Notes under the pieces: generated by a model
The model's database searches: none
Told to the model about the DNA's origin: nothing
Seen by the model: the letters and a program-made list of their open reading frames with translations, nothing else
Made by a program: the position numbers and the translations under genes
Assembly: GCA_963819885.1 (NCBI GenBank)
Contig: CAWFXV010000030.1
Location: 248,001 to 312,000 of the forward strand
Length of the DNA stretch: 64,000 nt
From: JACVRX01 sp963819885
GTDB lineage: Bacteria > Actinomycetota > Actinomycetes > Jiangellales > Jiangellaceae
Reading direction: 5' to 3'
Shown here: positions 26,097 through 34,022 of the stretch, piece after piece
How positions within the stretch are numbered: position 1 is the stretch's first letter
How the letters are laid out: each line of letters starts with the position of its first letter

Positions 26097-26816
26097 ATGG
26101 ACAACTCTAGTGGAGTCGGCGTCCTGGACAAGGCTGCCCTAGTGCTTGCGGCCCTCGAGGCGGGGCCTGCCACGCTGGCTAACCTGGTCAGCTCGACCGG
26201 TCTCGCCCGACCCACCGCTCACCGGCTTGCGGTGGCCCTGGAGCACCACCGGATGGTCTCTCGCGATCTGCACGGCCGATTCATTCTCGGCCCCCGTCTC
26301 GGCGAGCTTGCCACCGCTGCGGGTGAGGACCGCTTACTCGCGGCTGCCGGCCCGGTGCTTGCGCGGCTGCGGGAAGCCACCGGGGAAAGTGCTCAGCTGT
26401 TCCGCCGGCAAGGGGACCATCGCATCTGCGTTGCAGCGGCGGAACGTCCGACCGGCCTGCGCGACACCATTCCGGTTGGCGCAACATTGACGATGCTGGC
26501 TGGCTCCGCCGCGCAGATCCTGCTGGCCTGGGAGGAGCCCGAGCGCATGCACCGTGGCCTGCAGGGTGCTCGCTTCACGGCAACCATGCTCGCCGCCGTC
26601 CGGCGTCGCGGCTGGGCCCAGAGTGTGGCCGAACGCGAACCCGGTGTCGCGTCGGTGTCCGCACCGGTACGCGCCTCGAGTGGGCGCGTCGTCGCCGCGG
26701 TGTCGGTGTCCGGCCCGATCGAGCGGCTCACCCGCCAGCCGGGCCGGATGCACGCCGCGGCTGTGCTCGGAGCGGCCGAACGGCTGACGACGGTTCTCCG
26801 CAGCGCCGACGAATAG
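26097..26816 (+). CDS. ndgR: IclR-family regulator of leucine biosynthesis (NdgR/LtbR type)
   Basis: Transcription factor of 239 residues. An N-terminal winged helix (LDKAALVLAALEAGPATLAN, then STGLARPTAHRLAVALEHHR) is followed by an IclR effector domain (GRFILGPRLGELA; TLTMLAGSAAQILLAWEEPE; SAPVRASSGRVVAAVSVSGP). The start ATG 26097 follows the palindrome closely, so autoregulation is plausible. Divergence from leuCD is the hallmark arrangement of Streptomyces NdgR and corynebacterial LtbR, which control leucine and related amino acid genes. The effector ligand cannot be read from sequence. Confidence 0.9.
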   Translation: MDNSSGVGVLDKAALVLAALEAGPATLANLVSSTGLARPTAHRLAVALEHHRMVSRDLHGRFILGPRLGELATAAGEDRLLAAAGPVLARLREATGESAQLFRRQGDHRICVAAAERPTGLRDTIPVGATLTMLAGSAAQILLAWEEPERMHRGLQGARFTATMLAAVRRRGWAQSVAEREPGVASVSAPVRASSGRVVAAVSVSGPIERLTRQPGRMHAAAVLGAAERLTTVLRSADE

Positions 26817-26847
26817 TGGCCGGGCATTTCGGCGAGAGACTGATCTC

Positions 26848-28392
26848 ATGGGACGGGTTCGGATGGCCGAGCTGGCGGCGGCGATCTCTCTGTTCACGGA
26901 TCTCGGCACGGGCCAGCCCCAGGAGCGGGCGGTGCGCAGCTGCGTTGTAGCGGTGCGGCTTGCCGAACAGCTCAAGCTGGATGACACCGACCGTGTGACG
27001 GTCTACTACTCCACCTTGCTCCGATTCCTCGGATGCGTCGCCGATGCTCATGCCGAGGCGGTCCTCGGGGGCGGCGACGAGCTGCGCCTCTACGCGGCGC
27101 TGGCACCAACGGTCATGGGGTCTCCGCGCGAGGAGCTCGCCGGAGTGCTGCGTGCCGTCGGTGCCGGCACTCCGCCGTGGATCCGGCTCAACCTGGTCGG
27201 CCGGGCATTGACCGACCTGCACGGGAAGGAACGCTCGTTCAGCGCGCACTGCGAGGTTGCGGTGCGGTTCGCAGCACGAATGGGTCTTCCGCAGAGCGTC
27301 GTGTCGGCACTGGCCGTTGCATACGCGCGCTGGGATGGGCGCGGCGTGCCGGCCGGCAGGTCAGGTGCGGACATCCCCGTCGCGATTCGACTCGCGGTGG
27401 TGGCTCACGACGTGGAGTTGCTAGTGCGGACAGCCGGCGTCGAGGACGCCGAACGCATCCTGCACGAGCGAAGCGGGCACGCCTACGATCCCGACGTCGT
27501 CGATGCGGCACTCGATATCGGGCTCGCCGCCTTGTTGCCCGGCGATGCTGTCGCGTGGGACGTGGCGCTTTCCGCAGAGCCCGCGCCGGGCCTTGTCGTC
27601 GACGACGGACAGTTGGAGTCGGTGCTGTTCGCCTGCGCCGATTTCGCCGACCTGAAGGTTCCGCATCTGGCTGGGCATTCTCGCGGTGTCGCAGATCTCG
27701 TCGCCGGTGGTGCGGCAGCCATCGGCATGACGCAGCAGGCCAGTGCGGAACTCACACAGGCTGCGCTGGTGCACGATCTCGGCCGCGTTGGCATCCCGGC
27801 GGGCACCTGGATGCGGCCGGGGACGCTCAGCGTGGCGGACTGGGAGGCAGTTCGTCTGCATGCCTACTACACCGAACGTGTCCTCGGCCGCTGCGGGCAG
27901 CTGTCTGGGCTCGCACGATTGGCCGGCTCGCACCACGAGCGCTTGGACGGGTCGGGGTATCACCGTGGCCTGGACCGCATGGACCCGGCGGCGCGGTTAC
28001 TGGCGGCCGCGGATGTGTACCAGGCCGCAACCCAGGATCGTCCCCATCGACCGGCATACTCGACCGCTGCCGCCGCTCGCCTGCTCCGCGCGGAGACGAC
28101 GTCCGGCCGGCTCGGCGCCGCCGAGGTCGACGCCGTGCTGACCGCGGGCGGGCACCGCGCTCGTCGGGTGCCCACCCAGCGGGCGGCTGGCCTCACCGAA
28201 CGGGAGGTCGACGTCCTGCGGTTGTTGACGCGGGGGATGAGCAATCGTCAGGTCGCCCGGACACTGGGCATCTCGCCGAAGACCGTCGGCCGGCACGTCG
28301 AGAACCTGTACGCCAAAGCTGGAGTGTCGAGCCGGGCTGCCGCGGCGGTGTTCGCCATGGAGAACGACCTCGTCGACAGAATCCGGGACTGA
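26848..28392 (+). CDS. HD-GYP-like phosphohydrolase domain fused to LuxR-type HTH
   Basis: A 514-residue protein of unknown target. The middle and C-terminal half hold an HD-type metal site: HSRGVADLVAGGAAAIGM, then ALVHDLGRVGIPAGTWMRPG, HAYYTERVLGRC and GSHHERLDGSGYHRGLDRMD. This follows the HD-GYP pattern, but the signature GYP is GYH here. An earlier, degenerate HD-like copy may lie at residues about 120-200 (FSAHCEVAVRFAARMGL; AYARWDGRGVPAGRSG). Residues about 447-505 are a LuxR/GerE HTH (LTEREVDVLRLLTRGMSNRQ; GISPKTVGRHVENLYAKAGV). A DNA-binding regulator with a phosphohydrolase or nucleotide-sensing module is inferred. It is 31 bp downstream of ndgR. Confidence 0.85.
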   Translation: MGRVRMAELAAAISLFTDLGTGQPQERAVRSCVVAVRLAEQLKLDDTDRVTVYYSTLLRFLGCVADAHAEAVLGGGDELRLYAALAPTVMGSPREELAGVLRAVGAGTPPWIRLNLVGRALTDLHGKERSFSAHCEVAVRFAARMGLPQSVVSALAVAYARWDGRGVPAGRSGADIPVAIRLAVVAHDVELLVRTAGVEDAERILHERSGHAYDPDVVDAALDIGLAALLPGDAVAWDVALSAEPAPGLVVDDGQLESVLFACADFADLKVPHLAGHSRGVADLVAGGAAAIGMTQQASAELTQAALVHDLGRVGIPAGTWMRPGTLSVADWEAVRLHAYYTERVLGRCGQLSGLARLAGSHHERLDGSGYHRGLDRMDPAARLLAAADVYQAATQDRPHRPAYSTAAAARLLRAETTSGRLGAAEVDAVLTAGGHRARRVPTQRAAGLTEREVDVLRLLTRGMSNRQVARTLGISPKTVGRHVENLYAKAGVSSRAAAAVFAMENDLVDRIRD

Positions 28393-28394
28393 CG

Positions 28395-29402
28395 ATGGGG
28401 CGAATACCCGATCCGCAACGGATCCCCCCGGCGCATCATGTCAACGTGAACCACGAGTCAACGAGCCGGCTGGACACACCGATCTCGGCAGTCGACGTGC
28501 CAACAGAAGCGACGCCGACGCTCGGGCGCGCCGGACCGAGTCGGCTGACCCTCGCGGCATTCGGCGCCACCGTATTGATCGGTGGGAGCAATTTCGTCGC
28601 GGTCAAGTTCTCCAATGCCGAGCTTGCTCCCCTCTACGGCGCCGCGGTCAGGTTCACCGCGGCGGCGATAATCTTCGGGTTGCTGGCTTGGGCGTTGTCT
28701 GTGCCGCTGCCGCGTGGCCGGGAGTTGCTCGGGAGCACGATTTACGGATTGCTCGGCTTCGGCCTGGCATACGGATTGATGTACTACGCCCTCCTCGAAG
28801 TGAGCATCGGTATGGCCGCCGTGATCATGGCGACGCTCCCGCTGTTCACCCTCGTGCTGGCCGTGCTTCATGGCCAGGAACGGCTGACTCCTGCCGGCCT
28901 CATCGGCGGCTCCCTGGCCATCGCCGGAATCGCGGTCATGAGCTTGCGCTCGATCGGCGGGGAGCTACCGCTCCTCCACCTCGTCGCCGCGGTCGGTGCC
29001 GCGGCAGCAGCCGCCGAGTCCGCCGTCGTCGTGAAGGGCTTTCCGCGCGCCCATCCGGTCACGACCAACGCCGTGGGGATGACGGCCGGAGCGCTGCTGC
29101 TCTGGGCCGGCTCAGCGCTCGCGTCGGAGCAGTGGACCGTGCCACACCTGGCCCGCTCCTGGGCCGCACTGGGTTGGCTGGTGATAGCCGGCTCGGTCGG
29201 CCTCTTCTACCTGTTCGTGTACGTGATCGGTCGCTGGACGGCATCCGCGACCGCGTACTCGCTCACCCTGATGCCCGTCGTCGCCGTCACGCTGGGTGCC
29301 CTGCTCGCCGACGAACCGATCACGCCAGAAGTCGTCGTCGGAGCCGCGCTGGTGGTCGTCGCGGTTTATGTGGGCGCCATTCAACGAACCACCGACCAGT
29401 AG
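28395..29402 (+). CDS. EamA/DMT-family transporter
   Basis: Ten-segment membrane protein of the drug/metabolite transporter superfamily, 335 residues from ATG 28395 (GTG 28446 would remove 17 residues). Two EamA repeats are visible: the first from FGATVLIGGSNFVAVKFSNA through VLHGQERLTPAGLIGGSLAI, and the second from VAAVGAAAAAAESAVVV through LADEPITPEVVVGAALVVVA. The glutamate in the GQERLTP and ADEPITP loops is typical. Such proteins often export amino acids or metabolites. The substrate is unknown; location near leucine genes is suggestive only. Its stop overlaps the tRNA-Glu 3' end by three bases. Confidence 0.85.
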   Translation: MGRIPDPQRIPPAHHVNVNHESTSRLDTPISAVDVPTEATPTLGRAGPSRLTLAAFGATVLIGGSNFVAVKFSNAELAPLYGAAVRFTAAAIIFGLLAWALSVPLPRGRELLGSTIYGLLGFGLAYGLMYYALLEVSIGMAAVIMATLPLFTLVLAVLHGQERLTPAGLIGGSLAIAGIAVMSLRSIGGELPLLHLVAAVGAAAAAAESAVVVKGFPRAHPVTTNAVGMTAGALLLWAGSALASEQWTVPHLARSWAALGWLVIAGSVGLFYLFVYVIGRWTASATAYSLTLMPVVAVTLGALLADEPITPEVVVGAALVVVAVYVGAIQRTTDQ

Positions 29403-29472
29403 CCCCGACGGGATTCGAACCCGCGCTACCGCCTTGAGAGGGCGGCGTGCTAGGCCGCTACACAACGGGGCC
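29400..29472 (-). tRNA. tRNA-Glu (CTC)
   Basis: A 73-base cloverleaf with acceptor GGCCCCG paired to CGGGGCT (G-U at the first pair), D arm GTGT/GCAC, anticodon stem CCGCC/GGCGG with loop CTCTCAA (anticodon CTC), T arm with TTCGAAT, and discriminator A. CCA is not encoded. It lies next to tRNA-Gln and gltX, whose product charges it. Confidence 0.95.
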
Positions 29473-29508
29473 AGGAGCGACGAACGTCGCGGTGGAGCAC
29501 TCTACCTG

Positions 29509-29580
29509 CTGGGGTACCAGGACTCGAACCTAGACTAACTGAACCAGAATCAGTCGTGCTGCCAATTACACCATACCCCA
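29509..29580 (-). tRNA. tRNA-Gln (CTG)
   Basis: A 72-base cloverleaf: acceptor TGGGGTA/TACCCCA, anticodon stem ACTGA/TCAGT with loop TTCTGGT (anticodon CTG), T loop TTCGAGT, and discriminator G. The U1-A72 pair is the known identity element for the amidotransferase route in bacteria. gltX follows on the same strand side and gatCAB lies elsewhere in the window. Confidence 0.95.
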
Positions 29581-29635
29581 ACGGATCGGACACCGACGGC
29601 GCACGATCGCGCAGCCAGGATAGCGCGAGCGGGAC

Positions 29636-31168
29636 CTACGGCCCGGCCGCTCCGTCGCCGGTCAGCAGCTCGAAACCGGCGCCCAGTCGAGCCAGTGTCC
29701 GCTCCCGGCCGAGCAGGTGCAGCGATTCGAACAGCGGTGGTGACACCCGCCGGCCCGTCACGACGATACGGATCGGGCCGAAGGCGTGCTTCGGCTTGAG
29801 GCCCAGTCCGTCGACCAGAGCGAATCGCAAAGCGGCCTCGATCGACTCGGTCGTCCACTCGGGCAGGCTGGCCAGGGCGTCACGAGCGGCAACCACAGCC
29901 GCCAGTGCCTCAGGGGTCTTCACGACCTCGAAGGCTTGGTCGTCATGCGCGAGCACTGGGCCATCCGCGAACAGGAACCCGAGCATCCCCACGGACTCCG
30001 CAAGCACCGACATGCGCTCCTGGACCAACGGCGTGGCTGCGCGCAGAACCGCGAGCTGATCCGCCGACGGCGACGCCGGCAGGACACCGCCCGACTGGAG
30101 GAAGGGAACCATCCGGCTGGCAAGCTCCTCCGCGGGTAGCTTGCGCAGCCACGCGCCGTTGATCGCCTCGGCCTTCTTCGGGTCGAACCGAGCCGGGTTC
30201 GGGTTGACCCGAGTGACGTCGAAAGCCCTGGCCATCTCCGCCAGAGAGAAGATCTCCCGATCTTCGCCGATCGACCAGCCCAGTAGGGCGAGGTAGTTGA
30301 GCAGGCCCTCCCGCACGAAGCCGCGATCGCGGTAATGCTGCAGGGAGGATTGGGGATCGCGCTTGGACAACTTGCGGTTGCCCTCCCCCAGGACGAACGG
30401 CAGATGCCCAAACCTGGGCAGCGGACCAGTTGCGACGCCGATCTCGCGCAGTGCCTCGTGCAACGCGATCTGCCTGGGCGTCGATGACAACAGGTCCTCA
30501 CCGCGCAACACATGGGTGATTCCCATCACCGCGTCATCGACGGGGTTCACCAGTGGGTAGAGAGGCTGACCGTTGGCTCGGACGATGACGTAGTCGAACA
30601 CGTTGTCAGCGTCGACGGTGATCCACCCGCGCACCAGGTCATGGACACTGATCGCGCGGTCGGGCATTCGGAACCGAAGCACCGGCACTCGCCCCTCGGC
30701 CCGGTACGCCTCGATCTGCGCCAGGCTGAGGTTCCGACACCGACCGTCGTAGCCGCTCGGCCGGCCCGCCGCACGCGCCGCCTCACGGCGGACCTCGAGT
30801 TCCGCCGGCGTGCAGTAGCACGGGTACGCGTATCCGGCCGCCACGAGCCTGTCGACTACGTCGGTATAGATCTCACCCCGCAACGACTGCCGGTACGGTG
30901 CGTGCGGGCCGCCGACCTCAGGTCCTTCATCCCAGCGCAAATCCAGCCAGTCGAATGCCTCGAGCAGGGCGAAGTAGGACTCCTCCGAGTCGCGCGCTGC
31001 GTCGGTGTCCTCGATCCGGAACACGAATGTCGCGTCGTGGTGCCGGGCAAACGCCCAGTTGAACAGCGCGGTGCGGATCAGCCCGACATGCGGGTTGCCG
31101 GTCGGAGACGGGCAGAAGCGCACCCGAACCTCGGCCGGCGCCAGATCCCCGAGCACCTCGTCGGTCAT
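29636..31168 (-). CDS. gltX: Glutamyl-tRNA synthetase
   Basis: Class I synthetase, 510 residues. The HIGH motif is in RFCPSPTGNPHVGLIRTALF (HVGL, residues 27-30), and the KMSKS-equivalent is GNRKLSKRDPQSS. The TFVFRIEDTDAARDSEESY segment is the glutamate-binding region. No glutaminyl-tRNA synthetase is visible and gatCAB is present, so this enzyme is probably non-discriminating and also forms Glu-tRNA-Gln (inferred). It is upstream of tRNA-Gln and tRNA-Glu on the same strand, and its start overlaps the FAH-family stop by 4 bp. Confidence 0.96.
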   Translation of the reverse strand: MTDEVLGDLAPAEVRVRFCPSPTGNPHVGLIRTALFNWAFARHHDATFVFRIEDTDAARDSEESYFALLEAFDWLDLRWDEGPEVGGPHAPYRQSLRGEIYTDVVDRLVAAGYAYPCYCTPAELEVRREAARAAGRPSGYDGRCRNLSLAQIEAYRAEGRVPVLRFRMPDRAISVHDLVRGWITVDADNVFDYVIVRANGQPLYPLVNPVDDAVMGITHVLRGEDLLSSTPRQIALHEALREIGVATGPLPRFGHLPFVLGEGNRKLSKRDPQSSLQHYRDRGFVREGLLNYLALLGWSIGEDREIFSLAEMARAFDVTRVNPNPARFDPKKAEAINGAWLRKLPAEELASRMVPFLQSGGVLPASPSADQLAVLRAATPLVQERMSVLAESVGMLGFLFADGPVLAHDDQAFEVVKTPEALAAVVAARDALASLPEWTTESIEAALRFALVDGLGLKPKHAFGPIRIVVTGRRVSPPLFESLHLLGRERTLARLGAGFELLTGDGAAGP

Positions 31169-31944
31169 CCGGTGATCACCCGGTTGGTCAGCTCACCGAT
31201 GCCCTCGATGGCGACTGTCACGTCGTCACCATCGAGGAGGGGACCGACTCCTGCAGGAGTTCCGGTCAGGATGACGTCTCCCGGCAGCAGCGTGAACGCC
31301 GCACTGATGTACGCCACCAGCGCGGCCACATCGTAGATCATCTGCGAGGTCCGCCCGGACTGGCGCAGATCTGCTCCGACCTTGCAGGTGACCTCGAGAT
31401 CGGCCGGATCGAGCTCGGTCTCGATCCACGGTCCGAGCGGGCAGAACGAGTCGAAGCCCTTGGCCCGGGCCCACTGCCCGTCCCGTTTCTGCAAATCCCG
31501 CGCTGTGACGTCGTTGCCGCAGGTGTAGCCGAGGACAACGTCGTTGACCCGTTCGGCTGGGACGTCACGGCAGAGCCGGCCGATCACCACCGCCAGCTCC
31601 GCCTCGTGATGCACCTCGTGGGATTGATGGGGAAGAACGATCGGCTCGCCCGGTCCGATGACCGAGGTGTTGGGCTTGAGAAACAGCAGCGGCTCTGCCG
31701 GAACCTCGTTACCGAACTCGGCTGCATGCTCGCGGTAGTTGCGTCCCACCCCGACCACCTTGCTTCGGGGAAGAACAGGCGCGACCAATCGTGCGTCATC
31801 GAGAGCGATCGTCTCGCCGGTCAGCTGGATCGGCCGATACAGCGGATCGCCGTCCAGCACGGCGAGCACCCTGTCGCCCGCACGGTCCTCGCCAACGGCT
31901 GCGAACCGCGGCTCGTCGTCGGTGGCGAACCTGGCAATACGCAC
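31165..31944 (-). CDS. Fumarylacetoacetate hydrolase-family protein
   Basis: FAH-superfamily enzyme of 259 residues. The N-terminal part is a small domain (MRIARFATDDEPRFAAVGED), and the catalytic part has VVGVGRNYREHAAEFGNEVP, LFLKPNTSVIGPGEPIVLP and HHEAELAVVIGR, with the metal-binding Glu residues, then GYTCGNDVTARDLQKRDGQW and LLPGDVILTGTPAGVGPL. Members include oxaloacetate decarboxylases, acylpyruvases and isomerases of aromatic degradation; the exact substrate cannot be told. It is coupled to gltX by a 4-bp overlap, a pairing I recall as widespread in actinobacteria. Confidence 0.9.
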   Translation of the reverse strand: MRIARFATDDEPRFAAVGEDRAGDRVLAVLDGDPLYRPIQLTGETIALDDARLVAPVLPRSKVVGVGRNYREHAAEFGNEVPAEPLLFLKPNTSVIGPGEPIVLPHQSHEVHHEAELAVVIGRLCRDVPAERVNDVVLGYTCGNDVTARDLQKRDGQWARAKGFDSFCPLGPWIETELDPADLEVTCKVGADLRQSGRTSQMIYDVAALVAYISAAFTLLPGDVILTGTPAGVGPLLDGDDVTVAIEGIGELTNRVITG

Positions 31945-31999
31945 GGTCGAACAGCCTATGTGGCGATCCGTCGATCATGCGGCGCCGAAGTGATGTGGC

Positions 32000-33424
32000 T
32001 CAGCCGGTCTCTGCCAGCACCTGGCGCAATCCGGTAGCCGCCTCCATTGCCCCCTCGAGATCCTCATCGGCGACGGCGGACCGCAGCTCGGCGAGGTGTG
32101 TGTCGATGCCGGTCACCACCACGCTGTCCAGATCGCGGGCGATCCGGTCCCGAACCCATTCCAGGGTGGCGACGTCCCCGCTGGTGGCATCCACGTCGCC
32201 GGCGCCTGCATCTACGAGCACCTGCTGTGCCCACAGGTCGAACCGGGCACGGTCGATCTCGGCCGGCGGACGGAACTGAAGTTGGAGGTCGAGAACCGCC
32301 ATTCGGAGGTCCAGCGCGCTGTGCCAGGTCGCGAGCTGGTCGCGCGCGGTGACGGCGCCGCTGAGCGCGTCCAGCGCGTGGTCGGTGGGCTGGACGAGCC
32401 GCGGCGGCACGTCATTTCCCTGCTGCTCGCCCCAGGCAGCTGCCGTCTGCTCCACCGCCGACCAGGCTTCCGGCCACCGCTCGGATGTGGCTGCCGCGAA
32501 GACGGTTGCGCTCCCCTCCAGCATTGTCTCCAGTTCCGCTGGCACACCACCGTCGACGTGGTCCGTGGGTACCGCAAGCGCGAGTGCTTCGACGTCACCT
32601 TCGTGCGCGCTGTAGAACTCGCCATACGCGGGGGCGAAGACCTTGTCCGAGAACGTTCCGTCGTCGTGCAGCTCCCTGCCCACGATCGCGCCTTCGGCCG
32701 AGCCGAGCGGGCCGTCGACGGTCTTGTCGATCTCCGCGACGGCCACTTCCTCGAAGACCAGCCCAGGGATGTTCTCCGGTCGGTTGACGTCACCGACCTG
32801 TGGGTCGGCCGGCATGATCATCGCGGCGGGCCCCTCCTTGCCAGCGAGCCAGGTGCCGCTGAGGTCCGCGACCGCGCCGCCGTCGTAATTGAAGACGTCC
32901 TCGCCGAAGTACCAGACGGAGCCGTCGTCGGCCTGCGCGTAGAAGTCCAATGCGACCTCCTCGATCCGCCCGTCCAGATAGGCGACGTACTGGGAGACCA
33001 ACACCCTGATGCACTGGCCCGGGCTCCACTCGATGACCCTGGTGTCCGGCAGCAGGGTGGTCTCGGTCCGGAAGGGCTTGTCGTCCACCGTGCCGTTGAG
33101 CACCACGGAGTGGAGGTCGCTGATCGGGAACAGCGGGTTCGTCACCTTCGTCGAGTCGGAGAACGGTGGTGCGACGAGATCCACCCGGTCCGCGTCCGGC
33201 GCGATCGGAAGATCGCCCAGGTCAGCGGCCTCCAGTTGGGCCGGCGTGGGCTGCGGAACATCCAGCTGCATACTCGGGGCACAGGCTGGCTGGCCGGCGG
33301 CGGTTGCCGGTTCGCGTGTCGGCTCGCTCGGTGCTGTGCCGTTTCCGTTCGAGCAACCAGTAGCGACAAGTAAGGGGGCGGCCGCTAGGCCCGCGATCAA
33401 TGTCTGAAGTCGTCGTCTGGACAT
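32000..33424 (-). CDS. Unknown secreted lipoprotein
   Basis: A 474-residue predicted lipoprotein that I do not recognise. The N-terminus MSRRRLQTLIAGLAAAPLLV leads into a lipobox (VATGC, Cys about 25), with an Arg-rich n-region. Then comes a Ser/Thr/Pro/Ala linker. The central region has FPISDLHSVVLNGTVDDKPF, VSQYVAYLDGRIEEVALDFY, SVWYFGEDVFNYDGG and VFAPAYGEFYSAHEGDVEAL. The C-terminal third is helical and Asp/Ala-rich (ATWHSALDLRMAVLDLQLQF), possibly four-helix. There is no haem, catalytic triad or metal signature. It is single, divergent from the pseudogene at 33522, with about 97 bp between. Confidence 0.75.
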   Translation of the reverse strand: MSRRRLQTLIAGLAAAPLLVATGCSNGNGTAPSEPTREPATAAGQPACAPSMQLDVPQPTPAQLEAADLGDLPIAPDADRVDLVAPPFSDSTKVTNPLFPISDLHSVVLNGTVDDKPFRTETTLLPDTRVIEWSPGQCIRVLVSQYVAYLDGRIEEVALDFYAQADDGSVWYFGEDVFNYDGGAVADLSGTWLAGKEGPAAMIMPADPQVGDVNRPENIPGLVFEEVAVAEIDKTVDGPLGSAEGAIVGRELHDDGTFSDKVFAPAYGEFYSAHEGDVEALALAVPTDHVDGGVPAELETMLEGSATVFAAATSERWPEAWSAVEQTAAAWGEQQGNDVPPRLVQPTDHALDALSGAVTARDQLATWHSALDLRMAVLDLQLQFRPPAEIDRARFDLWAQQVLVDAGAGDVDATSGDVATLEWVRDRIARDLDSVVVTGIDTHLAELRSAVADEDLEGAMEAATGLRQVLAETG

Positions 33425-33521
33425 CGGGGACCTTCCGCATCGATCAAACAGACTCGTTGTCGAGTCACTATTGACCGGCGTATCTGAACCGGCCCTGAAC
33501 CTGCCGGCAGTATGTTCAGGG

Positions 33522-34005
33522 ATGCCACGCATCCTGGGAGTGCTGCATCCAGGCGAGATGGGATCGGCGATCGGGGCCTGCCTGGGTCAGGCCGGCGAAC
33601 GTGTCCTCTGGGCCTCGACCGGATGAAGCGCCGCCACATCACACCGTGCGGTCGAAGCGGGACTGGTCGATGCCGGCACGGTGGACCGGCTGGTTGCGCA
33701 GTGCGACGTCGTCATCTCGGTGTGCCCCCCAACACGCGGCGGCGAAGGTGGCCCGTGCGATCCACGATTTCCACGGGATCTTCGTGGAGGCCAACGCAGT
33801 ATCGCCGCGCACCGCGCGCGAGATCGCTGCCGTCATCGCGGGTCAGGGAGCGTCGGTCGTGGACGGAGGGATCATCGGACCGCCGCCCGGCAGCAGGGTC
33901 GGCGAGATGGAGGAGATCGCCGCGACCTTCGCCGATGCCGGTCTGCCGGATGGATTTCACCGGGCGGCGGCCGAGGTCTACCGCAGAGCGCCCCAGCCAA
34001 GCTGA
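33522..34005 (+). pseudogene. Decayed NAD(P)-dependent 6PGDH-like oxidoreductase
   Basis: Remnant of a beta-hydroxyacid/6-phosphogluconate-dehydrogenase-like oxidoreductase with a DUF1932-type C-terminus. ATG 33522 begins MPRILGVLHPGEMGSAIGAC, a Rossmann GxxxMG start. A TGA at 33624-33626 interrupts it, while the same frame continues AVEAGLVDAGTVDRLVAQCD and VVISVCPP. A one-base gain in the C/A run near 33731 shifts the frame to HAAAKVARAIHDFHGIFVEA and SVVDGGIIGPPP. The following residues jump straight to GEMEEIAATFADAGLPDGFH, so about 100 codons of the middle appear deleted. Three independent lesions make it non-functional. Confidence 0.8.
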
Positions 34006-34022
34006 ACCGAAGAACGGGTCGA

